A stretch of DNA of 64,000 nucleotides, taken from assembly GCF_038957035.1 (NCBI RefSeq), contig NZ_CP152412.1, forward strand, positions 5,452,501-5,516,500, read 5' to 3'. The notes beneath the pieces were generated by a model. The model searched no databases and was not told the DNA's origin. It was given only the letters and a program-made list of their open reading frames with translations. This stretch comes from Bradyrhizobium sp. B097. Lineage in GTDB: Bacteria > Pseudomonadota > Alphaproteobacteria > Rhizobiales > Xanthobacteraceae. Of this stretch, positions 25,214 to 36,000 are shown in pieces (position 1 is the stretch's first letter; each line of letters opens with the position of its first letter). A program made the translations under genes and the position numbers.

Positions 25214-26410
25214 ATGACTGATGTCCTGATCGCGGGGGTTGGCATGATCCCATTCGCCAAGCCCGGTCAAAATCAAAGTTACGATCTTATGGGTGCCGGA
25301 GCCGTGCGCGCCGCACTGGACGATGCCGGTATCGTGTACGCCGATGTTCAACGGGCCTATGCGGGTTACGTGTACGGTGACAGTTGCGCTGGCCAAGCCG
25401 CGCTCGGTCACCTGGGCGCAACAGGAATCCCGATCATCAACGTGAACAATAACTGTGCCAGCGGCTCGACCGCATTTGCGCTTGCAGTCGATGCGGTTCG
25501 CAATCAGCCGGACGCATGCATCCTTGCCCTGGGGTTCGAGCAAATGGCTCCCGGCGCGTTGGACATCGTATTCGGCGATCGACCCAATCCAATTGGCCCG
25601 CACCTCGCCCGTGTCGCGGAAATCATGGAGCTGACCGTCGATGACCGCGCCAAACCACCGGCGATCCAGCTCTTTGGTTGTCAGATCGAGTTGCTGCAGC
25701 AACGTTGCGGCGTCGGCGATCGAGCCCTGGCCAAGATTGCGGTTAAGGCTCGCCGTCACGCCGCAGCCAACCCCTACGCGTTGTTTCGAACACCGTTGCA
25801 GGAAGATGAAGTTTTGGCGAGCCCTTTGCTCTTTCGAGGCCTCCGCAAGCTGTTCGCTTGCCCGCCGAGCTGTGGAGCGGCAGCAGCACTCCTGTGTGGG
25901 CCCAGGTTCGCAGCGCGGCACGGGCTGCGAGCGAGTGTGCGCGTTATCGGATCTGGATGGATAAGCGATCGCCGCGAACATTTTGCAGGTGATCCTCTGG
26001 ATATTATGTTCCGTGCACTCGGTCGAGACGCTGCAGATGGGGCCTATGAGAATGCCGGGGTTGGGCCAGAGGACATTGACATCGTCGAGCTGCACGACTG
26101 TTTCACCAGCAACGAGGCACTAATGTATTCAGCGCTTGGCTTTTGCTCCGAAGGCGAGATCGAACGATTCATCCTCGAAGGCCGGGGCAGCTATGGTGGA
26201 GATATTGTCGTAAATCCATCCGGCGGCCTTCTGTCCAAGGGCCATCCGCTCGGGGCTACAGGACTGGCCCAGATCGCGGAACTCACATGGCAGCTTCGCG
26301 GCATCGCTGGTCGACGCCAGGTTGAAGGAGCTCGCACCGGGCTGCAACAAAACGCTGGCTTGGGCAGCGCGGGTTTCGTGCATATTCTGCAGAATTCTTC
26401 GCAGGTGTGA
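25214..26410 (+). CDS. SCP2/lipid-transfer-type thiolase
   Basis: A 398-residue thiolase-fold protein of the SCP-x (lipid-transfer protein) branch. The nucleophile loop NNNCASGSTAFAL holds Cys81. The active-site His regions are VELHDCFTSNEAL and GHPLGATGLAQ near residue 343. Members of this branch cleave or rearrange CoA-activated side chains, often with a DUF35-type partner, which is absent here. The ribosome site is GAGGTAGAGC. The protein follows the ligase in one transcript, so it probably acts on the acyl-CoA made by it or on a later intermediate. Confidence 0.87.
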   Translation: MTDVLIAGVGMIPFAKPGQNQSYDLMGAGAVRAALDDAGIVYADVQRAYAGYVYGDSCAGQAALGHLGATGIPIINVNNNCASGSTAFALAVDAVRNQPDACILALGFEQMAPGALDIVFGDRPNPIGPHLARVAEIMELTVDDRAKPPAIQLFGCQIELLQQRCGVGDRALAKIAVKARRHAAANPYALFRTPLQEDEVLASPLLFRGLRKLFACPPSCGAAAALLCGPRFAARHGLRASVRVIGSGWISDRREHFAGDPLDIMFRALGRDAADGAYENAGVGPEDIDIVELHDCFTSNEALMYSALGFCSEGEIERFILEGRGSYGGDIVVNPSGGLLSKGHPLGATGLAQIAELTWQLRGIAGRRQVEGARTGLQQNAGLGSAGFVHILQNSSQV

Positions 26411-26598
26411 TCGCACAGCTGACTCATCATCAGCGACCAAGGTGCAACTTCCATCCGCCGAACGTCTCCGTGGTGAAATACTCTGCGAGACAACGCCGTC
26501 TCATGGCGTCTGGGTGGCGGATCTTCTCAAGCACCAAACATGAGCCGTAGTTAACGGATAACTCGGGCCTAACAGTGCGGCACTGTTTTGGGCCGCGA

Positions 26599-26678
26599 GC
26601 CGGGCCGAAGGCCCGGCGAGCGTCGGGCACGGAGACACGTCATCGTCGCCGATCCGGCTTACCGGATCGGCGACGATG
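26599..26678. terminator. Double hairpin between convergent genes
   Basis: An 8-bp stem GCCGGGCC-GAA-GGCCCGGC (26599-26617) is followed by a perfect 17-bp stem with a CTTA loop (26641-26657 and 26662-26678, arms beginning CATCGTCGCC). They lie between the ends of the thiolase (+) and DUF932 (-) genes and could end both transcripts. There is no T-run, so termination is inferred from position. The rest of the 320-bp gap (26411-26730) shows no gene. Confidence 0.55.
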
Positions 26679-26730
26679 TACCAGGCCGACAAGGCCACGC
26701 AACCTGCAACTGGTTGCGCAGCTCATGTCA

Positions 26731-27927
26731 TCAGGTGGCGCGTTCCATCAGGCGCTTTGCCTTGCCCTCCAGTTCAAGCCGAGCATCCTGATGCGCCTTG
26801 CCGCGGGCAATGGCGGTGATGCCCTGCACAAAATCAAAGATGCTTTCCGGCTTGCGATTTTCTTCGTCGAGGACGGTCTCGATGATTTGCGAGATTTCGG
26901 ATCTGGAAAACCCGCCTCTGCGCAGAAAGCTCGCCCGGTCCTCGTCAGTGCGAGCAACAATCCGCTTCCGGGCCGCCCTGATCCCTGCAACGAAGGGCGC
27001 GGGCGACGAATTGGCAAAGTTCGTCAGCGCGGGGGCCGCTTCACGCGCAAAGCGTTGCGCGGCGAATTTCGAATGCCGGATCGTGATTTCCTCGAAATTC
27101 TCCACGCCCCAAAGATTGCGGTTCATGCAGACGGCGCGGAGGTAGAAGCTTGCAATGCCGAGCGTCTTGCTGCCGACTTCGCTGTTCCAGCAATAAAATC
27201 CCCGGAAGTACAAATCCGGCGATCCGTCCGCTAAACGCCCCGCCTCGATCGGGTTGGTGTCGTCGACCAGGAACAGGAACACATCGCGGTCACTGGCATA
27301 GAGCGTCGTCGTGTCCTTGGTCACGTCCGCAAAGGGATTATGGGTCATGGTCGCCCAGTCCAGCACGCCCGGCACCTTCCACCGCGTATCGCCTTTGCCG
27401 TTACCCGCGATCGTCATCACCGCGGCGACAAGTTCGTGGTCCCAGATCCGGCCATAGCCCGGCCCGGTCACAGCACGAAGCTCGACGCATCCATTGTTGC
27501 TTTCCAAAGTTTTCACGAGCTCGGCGCGGTGTGAGAGCAGGCCGTGTTGCAGGTTGATCGCTGACAGCGCAGCAGGAAGTTGCCGCAGATAGGATGTCGG
27601 CGCACCAACGAGCGTGCACAGCTGACCAAAGCTCCAATGCGTCGGCGTCACCGCCCCGTCGCATCCTGGCACGGTCAGGGCCAGCCGCTCCGAATTATCC
27701 CGACTCGCCTCCACCCGGATGGCCTGGGTCTCCACCGTCCGTGCCTGCGCTCGTTCGGCGCGGCCCCGCACCACCTCATAGAGGTCCGGCAAATCTAGAA
27801 ACCGTTCGTCGTCTGGACGCGCAAACCACTCGGACGACACGCGGCCAACTCGCTGGCCGCGCGATACGTCCACGCGGAATCCGCCTGACGTAGGCTGTTC
27901 GCTCTGGGAAAGGTTCATCATGTTCAC
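26731..27927 (-). CDS. DUF932 (phage/plasmid-like) protein
   Basis: A protein of about 398 residues of the DUF932 family, found on phages, plasmids and ICEs; its function is unknown. Typical parts are seen: PTHWSFGQLCTLVGAPTSYL, RAVTGPGYGRIWDHELV, LYASDRDVFLFLVDD and YFRGFYCWNSEVGSKTLGIA. I prefer the GTG at 27927, which has AGGAG 8 nt upstream, over the ATG pair two and three codons later. It marks a return to mobile-element genes after the catabolic cassette and is transcribed leftwards. Confidence 0.88.
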   Translation of the reverse strand: MNMMNLSQSEQPTSGGFRVDVSRGQRVGRVSSEWFARPDDERFLDLPDLYEVVRGRAERAQARTVETQAIRVEASRDNSERLALTVPGCDGAVTPTHWSFGQLCTLVGAPTSYLRQLPAALSAINLQHGLLSHRAELVKTLESNNGCVELRAVTGPGYGRIWDHELVAAVMTIAGNGKGDTRWKVPGVLDWATMTHNPFADVTKDTTTLYASDRDVFLFLVDDTNPIEAGRLADGSPDLYFRGFYCWNSEVGSKTLGIASFYLRAVCMNRNLWGVENFEEITIRHSKFAAQRFAREAAPALTNFANSSPAPFVAGIRAARKRIVARTDEDRASFLRRGGFSRSEISQIIETVLDEENRKPESIFDFVQGITAIARGKAHQDARLELEGKAKRLMERAT

Positions 27928-28285
27928 CGTTATTCTCCTGAGGGACTGAGGTTGAAGCGCAGCGCTGCGCTGCAACCCTGCCCGTCGGCGAGACACGGGG
28001 TAGCAAGTGCCAGGGCAACCCGAGCGGAGGGGGATCGCCCGCCCGATAGGGCCGCTCAGACAGCGGGTCTGCACAAGCTTGCCTTGATTCCGAATGTTGC
28101 GGATCGAAAGCGCGGAAGACCGGGGAGACCGCTCGGGGCGGCGCCGGCGTCAGCCGGTGCTTTACCCTGGGGCGCGCGAGGGGCAGCGCCCCTTAGTCCG
28201 CTTCCGCAACAATTCAAATTGCGAGCCGACGCAAGTGATGCCACTCCGGCAGAAGCTCACTGACAAAGGGCAGCCGACGAAGCGG

Positions 28286-28408
28286 CAGTGATAGCGACGC
28301 GGGCATGCAATGAGCGCGGGCACCGAGGCGACTGCAGTCGCAAGACCGGTTAACAAGGGACCCGAACGCGGGACAGCGATAGCGACACCGGCATGCAATG
28401 ACGGCGGG
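28286..28408. repeat. Direct repeat of about 35 bp, copies 88 bp apart
   Basis: Two imperfect copies share ATAGCGAC, then GGCATGCAATGA and a G/C-rich end; they begin at 28286 and 28374. They lie in the 630-bp region 27928-28558 upstream of DUF932, which also has several GC hairpins and no supported gene. They could be protein-binding iterons or a decayed repeat. Confidence 0.5.
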
Positions 28409-28558
28409 GCCCGCGGGCGAGTGCCTCCGGCGAGCGACACATGATGGCGCGCGAAGGATCGAAGCCTGATGGCCGAGACGCCACGCGGCTCGGTTCACGA
28501 GAGCCCGCTGCGGCACGAGCCGCAGGCGCACAAACAAAATCCCGAGAAGATCGCGAGA

Positions 28559-28750
28559 TCAGGGAATTCGGACTTCCTCCCGAGCCCTGGTTTCCGCGTC
28601 ATAGATTCTAACCTGAAGCCTTGGAAAACGCTTCTTGAGCTCTTCCCCACCGGCCCTGGCGCCGGCCTCGGTTGCAAATTCGACTTTCAGTCGGCCATCC
28701 ACTTCAAGCGCATAACCCGAAGCTGGCAATTTAGGAGTGGCTGCAACCAT
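28559..28750 (-). CDS. Small hypothetical protein of the mobile-element region
   Basis: A 63-residue protein (MVAATPKLPASGYALEVDGR, then a helical segment LKVEFATEAGARAGGEELKK) with balanced charge and no membrane segment. An upstream in-frame ATG at 28777 is possible. It reads like a real compact domain; small proteins of this kind are common beside DUF932 genes, but I cannot name a family. It is on the same strand as DUF932. Confidence 0.55.
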   Translation of the reverse strand: MVAATPKLPASGYALEVDGRLKVEFATEAGARAGGEELKKRFPRLQVRIYDAETRAREEVRIP

Positions 28751-29050
28751 GTCGTCCCCGTCGTGCATTGAAGGCAATCACCAGCGAGTCCGTAGCGTGA
28801 GTCGCCCAAACCAAGCCAGCGCCACTTCCGCCGACAACCGTATTGCCGGCCTGTATCAAGGATGCGAGTTCGCGTCATCCGAGCAAGAGGCCGGTCTTTC
28901 ATTGGCGCGGGCGGGGCGCGATCGAGCCGCGGCTCCAGCAGCGTCCGGATTTTCCTGGACCAAGGTCAAGGACGGCCTGAAACGGCGGCTTGACTCCATA
29001 AGAACAAAATAAGAACATGAGCCATCGACGGTCAACCCGGAAACAAGGCC

Positions 29051-29257
29051 ATGTCCTCGGTCTCCCAGCCGAACGAACAGGACGATGGACTTGAGGCCGC
29101 CGTCGATCAGGCGATCGCTGTTTGCGGCGGCAATTTGCGCGCGACCATTCGCGCCCAGATCGTTGCGAACAATTTCCTGGGATCGGAGGTTGAAGAACTG
29201 AGAAAGGCCGTTTCGCACGCCTTCACGCGGGGGCGGTTTCGGACCCATACGGGATAG
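29051..29257 (+). CDS. Small hypothetical protein upstream of the SRAP gene
   Basis: A 68-residue acidic, helical protein ([20 protein letters not shown], then [21 protein letters not shown]). It ends 10 nt before the SRAP start and so is probably in the same transcript. No family is recognised. Its composition is that of a real coding sequence rather than a shadow frame. Confidence 0.58.
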   Translation: MSSVSQPNEQDDGLEAAVDQAIAVCGGNLRATIRAQIVANNFLGSEVEELRKAVSHAFTRGRFRTHTG

Positions 29258-29267
29258 ACGACGCCGT

Positions 29268-29933
29268 ATGTGCAATCTCTATTCGATCACGACCAACCAG
29301 GCGGCGATCGCCGGCCTGTTCAGGAGCATGAACCGCTATGTCGGCAATCTGGCGCCAATGCCTGGTGTGTTTCCTGATTATCCCGCCCCCGTGATCCGCA
29401 GTGCCGGCGACGCCGAAGAAATGGTGTTGATGCGCTGGGGCATGCCGCCTCCACCCAGGACCGGCGGGCCGCCGGTCACCAACATCCGCAACACCTCCTC
29501 GCCGCACTGGCGCGGTTGGCTGAAACCGGAGCACCGCTGCCTCGTGCCAGCGAACAGCTTTGCCGAATACGCTCCCGAGCCAAATGCGGAGACCAAGAAA
29601 AAAGACGTTGTCTGGTTTGCGCTCGAGAAAAGTCGGCCGCTGTTCTGTTTCGCCGGGATCTGGACCGAATTCAGAGGCGACCGCGGTACCAAGTCGAAGC
29701 CGATTCCCGGCCCTCACCTTGTCTACGGCCTCCTGACGACGTCACCCAATGCGATCGTCGAGCCGATTCATCCGAAGGCAATGCCCGTCATCCTGACCAA
29801 CGCGGAGGAACGTGACGTCTGGCTGCGAGCCTCCTGGGATGAGGCGAAGGCGCTGCAGCGCGCCCTGCCCGATGACCTACTGCAGATCGTGATGCGCGGC
29901 CCCGATAAGGAGGACGTGCCGAGCACCACCTGA
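29268..29933 (+). CDS. SOS-response-associated peptidase (SRAP / YedK-HMCES family)
   Basis: A 221-residue protein that crosslinks to abasic sites in single-stranded DNA through its N-terminal cysteine and so shields them. The catalytic Cys2 follows the start Met ([11 protein letters not shown]). The asparagine segment VTNIRNTSS, the Glu motif [12 protein letters not shown] and the late HPKAMPVIL (catalytic His) are all present. Rhizobial ICEs and plasmids often carry SRAP genes, plausibly to protect single-stranded transfer DNA. It converges with the RTX gene; the 120-bp gap holds only a short GCGGCCGC palindrome. Confidence 0.92.
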   Translation: MCNLYSITTNQAAIAGLFRSMNRYVGNLAPMPGVFPDYPAPVIRSAGDAEEMVLMRWGMPPPPRTGGPPVTNIRNTSSPHWRGWLKPEHRCLVPANSFAEYAPEPNAETKKKDVVWFALEKSRPLFCFAGIWTEFRGDRGTKSKPIPGPHLVYGLLTTSPNAIVEPIHPKAMPVILTNAEERDVWLRASWDEAKALQRALPDDLLQIVMRGPDKEDVPSTT

Positions 29934-30053
29934 TGCCAGGATCATCCACCCAGCTCAACGAAGTCCCGGTTTCCAATCTGGCTCTCGGGCGCGGCGGCCG
30001 CGACCGGCTACCGCGCTCGACACAGGTTACGGCAAGAATTCACATCGCGCTTC

Positions 30054-33000
30054 TCATGCGTGCCACGCAGCGGACATCGTGCCTTGCAGGCTCGCGTCGT
30101 TCGGCAGTGTATGGATGCTCGAGCTGGTCGGATCGAAGCCAGGATTGCCTGCCGCGTAAGTTGCCATCGCCTGGACCAGCTGAGAAACCTGACTATCGAT
30201 CTTCAGCCCGCCGGCCGTGATTTCCTGCAGCTGCGCACCGGCCCCGGCGAACCATCCGTTGACCGTGACGCTGGTGCTCGTGCCAAGAAGGTCGACGAGC
30301 AGATTGTCGCCTGAACGCTCGAACCAGAGTTGATCGTTGCTGATCCCACCTACGAAATCGAGCTCGTTCTTCGCGCCCGTTGCGGTCGGAAGATTGATTG
30401 CGGCCTGCCCCGTGCTGGACGACGCCTGGTAGAAATTGCTCCTTGCTCCTCCGTTTGCTACCTCCTGGCCGCTGCCAAACTGGAAGACGTTTGTGCCATA
30501 GGCATTTCCGGTCAGGGTCGCATTGGACGTCGATCCTACCCAGGTAAAAGTTGTCGCGGCATCCCTGACCTGATCCCTGCTCCAGCTGACGCCGTCGGAG
30601 AAACTGATACCAAGACCATTGTTGTACGGCGATAACTCGTTCTTCAGCGTGATGGTTTTGCCGGTCGAGATAACTGCCAGCGTGACGTCGTAGTTGCCGG
30701 TGTTACGCGAGAGCATCACGCCGCTGGAGGCGATATCCTGCATCACCAACTTGCCGCCGTTATCGTCGATCACATCATTGCCGCCGCTCGAGGTATAGAT
30801 GTAGGTGTCAGTACCATCCTTGCCGTTGAGATATTTGTCGCCAAGCCCGGCCACCAGCGTATCGTTGCGGCCATCAAAGCCATAGATTGATCCGCTATTG
30901 GCAGCGCTCGCCTGGTCCAGCAACTTCTGCTCGATCTGATCCCTGCTCCAGTTGGCGTCGGAGAAATTGACGCCGAGACCGCTGTTGTAGGGTGAAAACT
31001 CGTTCTTGATCGTCACAGTCTTGCCGGTCGTGGTCACCGTCAGCACCAAATCCCAGCTGTCGAGAGTTCGCGACAACGTCACTCCGGGCGAGGCAATGTC
31101 CTGCATCACCAGCGTGCCGCCATTGTCGTCGACCACATCGTTGCCGCCGGCCGACGTATAGACATAGGTGTCGGCACGATCCTTGCCGTTCAGGTACTTG
31201 TCGCCGAGCCCGGCCACCAACGTATCGCTGCGGTCGTCAAAACCATAGATCGACCCGCCATTGGCGGCGCTCGCCTGGTCGAGCAACTTTTGTTCGATCT
31301 GGTCCTTGGTCCAGCTCACACCGTCGAAGAAATTGACGCTAAGACCGCTCGCGTAGGGCGAGAACTCGTTCTTGATCGTCACGGTCTTGCCGGTCGAGGT
31401 CACCGTCAACACCAGATCCCAGCTGTCGCGGTCCCGCGACAGCGTCACTCCGGTCGAGGCGATGTCCTGCATCACCAGCGTGCCGCCGTTGTCGTCGATC
31501 ACATCATTGCCGCCGGCCGACGTGTAGATGTAGGTGTCGGTACGATCCTTGCCGTTCAGGTACTTGTCGCCGAGCCCGGCCACCAACGTATCGCTGCGGT
31601 CGTCAAAACCATAGATCGACCCGCCATTGGCGGCACTCGCCTGGTCGAGCAGCTTCTGCTCTATCTGGTCCTTGGTCCAGCTCACGCCGTCGAAGAAATT
31701 GACACCGAGACCGCTCGCGTAAGGCGAGAACTCGTTCTTGATCGTGACGGTCTTGCCGGTCGAGGTCACCGTCAGGACCATATCCCAGCTGTCGCGGTCT
31801 CGCGACAGCCTCACTCCGGTCGAGGCGATGTCCTGCATCACCAACGTGCCGCCGTTGTCGTCAACCACATCGTTGCCCCCGGCCGACGTGTAGATGTAGG
31901 TGTCAACACCATCCTTGCCGTTCAGGTACTTGTCGCCGAGGCCAGCCACCAATGTATCGTTGCGACCGTCATAACCGTAGATCGATCCACCATTGGCGGC
32001 AGTCCCCAGATCCAACAGCTTCTGTTTCAGTTGTTCCGTGGTCCAGCTGACACCGTCAGAGAAGTTGACTGACAGTCCAGTGTTATACGGAGACACCTCG
32101 CCCTTCAGCGTCACCGTTTTGCCGGTCGAGGTTACGGTCAGCACCACGTCATCGCCGCCAGCGATGCGCGACAGCGTCACCCCGGTCGATGCGATGTCCT
32201 GCATCAGCAGCGTCGATTGGCTGTTGGCGTCATTGATCACATCGTTGCCACCAATAGTCGAATAGACGTATCGGTGCTGCTTGCCGTCGCCATTCACTAA
32301 CTGGTTTCCGGTGCCCAGCACGATTTCATATCCCGCCGTCGATTCGACGGCGGTCGTGTTGATCTTCGTGCGGTCCCAGATCGTCCCGTCGGCAAACCTG
32401 ATATAGTTGATGCCGTAGACCGAGCTGCCGCCATTGAAGAACTGGTAGAGAACCGTGACGCTGTCGCCAGTCGCCGGTACCTTGACGATCATCTGATCGC
32501 CGGATCGGCTCAACTGGACTTCCGACGGCAGGATATCGCTCAATTCCAGCGTATCGTTGCGCTGGTATCCGCTACCGCTGTTGTCGAGGGTGTCGTGACC
32601 ATCGCCTTTCACAAACAAGATGCGATCCGCACCTGTCCCTGTCAGTACGACCCTGTCATCGCCCAGACCGGGAATGATGGTCGTCCCGTTGCCAGGCGGA
32701 CTGATGGTGTCGTTACCGCTCGTTCCGCGGACCGGTGCATTGGTCGCAATCGTCGCGCGATCCCAGATCGTTCCATCGGCAAACCTGATATAGTTGATGC
32801 CATAGACCGAGCTTCCGCCATTGAAGAACTGGTAGACAACCGTAACGCTGTCGCCGGTCGCCGGTACCTTGACGATCATCTGATCGCCGGATCGGCTCAA
32901 CTGAACTTCCGAGGGCAGGATATCGCTCAATTCCAGCGTATCGTTGCGCTGGTAGCCGCTACCGCTGTTGTCGAGGGTGTCGTGACCATCGCCCTTCGCA

Positions 33001-36000
33001 AACACGATGCGATCCGCACCTGTCGCTGTCAGCACGACCCTGTCATCGCCCAGACCCGGAATGATGGTCGTCCCGTCGCTTGGCGGACTGATGGTATCGT
33101 TGCCACTCGTTCCGCGGACCGGCGAATTGGTCGCAATCGTCGCGCGATCCCAGATCGTTCCGTCGGCAAACCTGATATAGTTGATGCCGTAGACCGAGCT
33201 TCCGCCACTGAAGAACTGGTAGACAACCGTAACGCTGTCGCCGGTCGCCGGTACCTTGACGATCATCTGATCGCCGGATCGGCTCAACTGAACTTCCGAG
33301 GGCAGGATATCGCTCAATTCCAGCGTATCATTACGCTGGTAGCCGCTACCGCTGTTGTCGAGCGTGTCGTGACCATCGCCTTTCGCAAACACGATGCGAT
33401 CCGCACCTGTCCCTGTCAGCACGACCCTGTCATCGCCCAGACCCGGAATGATGGTCGTCCTGTCGCTTGGCGGACTGATGGTATCGTTGCCACTCGTTCC
33501 GCGGACCGCCGCATTCGCCGCAATCGTTGCGCGATCCCAGAGCGTTCCATCAGCAAACTTGAGATGACTGATCCCCTTGGAGTTGCCATCACCCGAGAAC
33601 TGATACTTGACCGTGAAGCTGTCGCCCGTCGACGTCACAGTGACGACCATCTGATCGCCGGCCCGGCTGAGCTGGACTTCGGAGGAAAGAATGTCGGTCA
33701 GTTCGAGCGTGTCGCTCCTTTGATAGCCTGATCCCGGATTATCAAGGGTATCGTGGCCATCGCCCTTGGCGAACTTGATCGTATCACTGCCGGCTCCAGA
33801 GACGCTGATCGCATCGTCTCCCTTGCCAGCATCGACCGTCACCCCGTCAGCAGGCAACGACAGTGAATCATTGCCGCTGGTTCCGCGCACCCATGCGTTG
33901 ACCGCAATCGTCGCACGATCCCATACCGTGCTGTCGGCAAAGGCAATTCGTTCGATACCCGTATAGGACGAGCCCGATCTGAACTGCCCGGCAACGGTTA
34001 TGATCTCACCCGTCGCCGCGACCCGGACAAGCAGGTTCTCGCCGGAGCGGGTCAAGGTGACACCACCTGGCGCGATGTCGATCAGCCGAAGTGTATCGAT
34101 CTCGGCAGCCTGATCCGCTCCATCATCTATCGTGTCGTTTCCGTCACCGGCACGGTACAGATAGGTGTCACTGCCTGCGAAGCCGCGGATCACATCCTGA
34201 CCGCGACCACCGTTCAGCAAGTCGTCTCCATTCGTACCATCAATTTGATCATTGCCGTCCGTGCCGCGTTGCTCGGCGCGAGCAGCGACATCTGCTCTCC
34301 CCCAGCTGGTGCCGTCGGAAAACACGATCTGCTCGACGCCGGATTGAGCCCAGGCGAACTGATTCCGTAGCGTGAGCGTCTCGCCGGTCGCGATGATACG
34401 AAGGACGAGGTCGTTACCGCTCCGCAACGTTTCGATGGCATTCGGATTGAGCCCAATAAGCTCGACACGGTCCATGCCGTCGACATTGTCTTCGATGACA
34501 ACATCATTGCCTGAGCCAGCACCAAAGCGATAAACGTCGCTTCCTGCATACCCTTCCAGCGTGTCGTCCCCGCCGCTGCTCTCGAAGGTTTCCGATGCAT
34601 TGGATCCAGTCAATCGCTCGGCAGCCGATGTGCCGAAGACAACTCCATCTTCGAGATGGCTAAGGATTGCGCTTCGATCCCAAGCTGTTCCGTCGGCAAA
34701 CTCGATGCGCTCGATCCCCGATCCTGCCGCTTCAGCGAGTTGCCCCTCCAAGGTAATCGTGCCCGTTGAGCCGATGCGGAGAACCAGATCCTTGGTACTG
34801 AGCGAGCTGCGGCCAACGCGGACATCTCCCGGAGCGATTCCGGCGGAAAGAACCAGGCGATCGATGTCATTCAGCGCGCCGGCCTCTACGATGCGGTCGT
34901 CACCGTCGCCTGCCGTGTAGATATACTGATCGCTTCCGGACTTACCCTCCAGGCGGTCATTCCCGCCCAATCCCTGCAGGACGTCGGCGCCTACTCCGCC
35001 TGTCAAGACGTCATTCCCCGACGTGCCGGTGAAGATATCAGGTCCATCCGTCACTGCGATATTGACTGTCGACGTAATCGAAAGACCATCCGCGTCCGTG
35101 GACCGAATGGTCAGCAATAACTGAGGGGTTGCCTCGAAGTCGATCGCAGCGCCCGATTTGACGCGAATCTGATTGCCGACGATTTCGAATAGATCGGCCG
35201 CACCGCCCACAATCGCATAGGTGTGGGTGTCACCAACATTCGGATCGCTGGTCGACAGCGTTCCCACGACGGTACCACCGGCAGCGTTCTCCTGAACTTG
35301 GCCACCTGCAAGCGCAATACCGGTTGGAGCGAGATTGTCGAACGAACGGAAACTGAAGTCGGCGGCCGAGAGCGCCGTGAGGTTGACGCCCGTCAAGGTC
35401 AACGTACCATGAGCCCCGGCTGCGATCACCACGTCAGCCCCGACTTGGCTTGCCGCCGCTATCACCGCATCGAAATTTGCGAAGACGCCGCGGTCAAACT
35501 GAATCGTCGCCCCGGCTCCCGGCACGAAGTCCGTGATACGATCGTTGCCGAAATCCGGACCGAACAGGAATGTATCGGCATCACCACCGCCGGACAGGAC
35601 GTCGTCGCCTGATCCCCCGTCAAGGACATCGCGGCCCAGCCCGCCATTGAGAACATCAGCACCAGCTCCGCCGGACAGACGGTCATCGCCCATTCCGCCG
35701 GACAACGTATCCGCACCGTCGCCGCCTTCGATCACGTCATCGCCGGAACGCCCATCCAGAGTGTCGGAACCAGCGCCTCCGATCAACAGATTGGCCCCCG
35801 CATCGCCGGATATCTGATCGTCGAAGGCCGTGCCGAGCACATTCTCCACACCTTCGATCTGGGCGATCGTTCGCAGCGTGCCGGTGGTCAGATTCGCTGT
35901 GTCGGTCGTTTGCGCTTCCTTCTGAAAGTTCACGAGATCGATCAACACAGCGGCGCCGAAGACGCTGAAATCCGCGGTGTCGATGCCCGCGCCACCATTC

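Noticed and set aside
28737..29012. Plus-strand 91-residue frame before the small SRAP-linked gene
   Set aside because: It overlaps the start of the minus-strand small gene, has no good ribosome site and no recognisable domain; coding status cannot be supported.
32595..33731. Plus-strand 378-residue repetitive open frame inside the RTX gene
   Set aside because: It is the antisense reading of the 387-bp tandem repeats and has no start signal of its own.
30640..33900. Regular 366/387-bp repeats as a non-coding satellite
   Set aside because: Unit lengths are multiples of three and the single reading frame stays open through all copies; they are RTX-protein domains.
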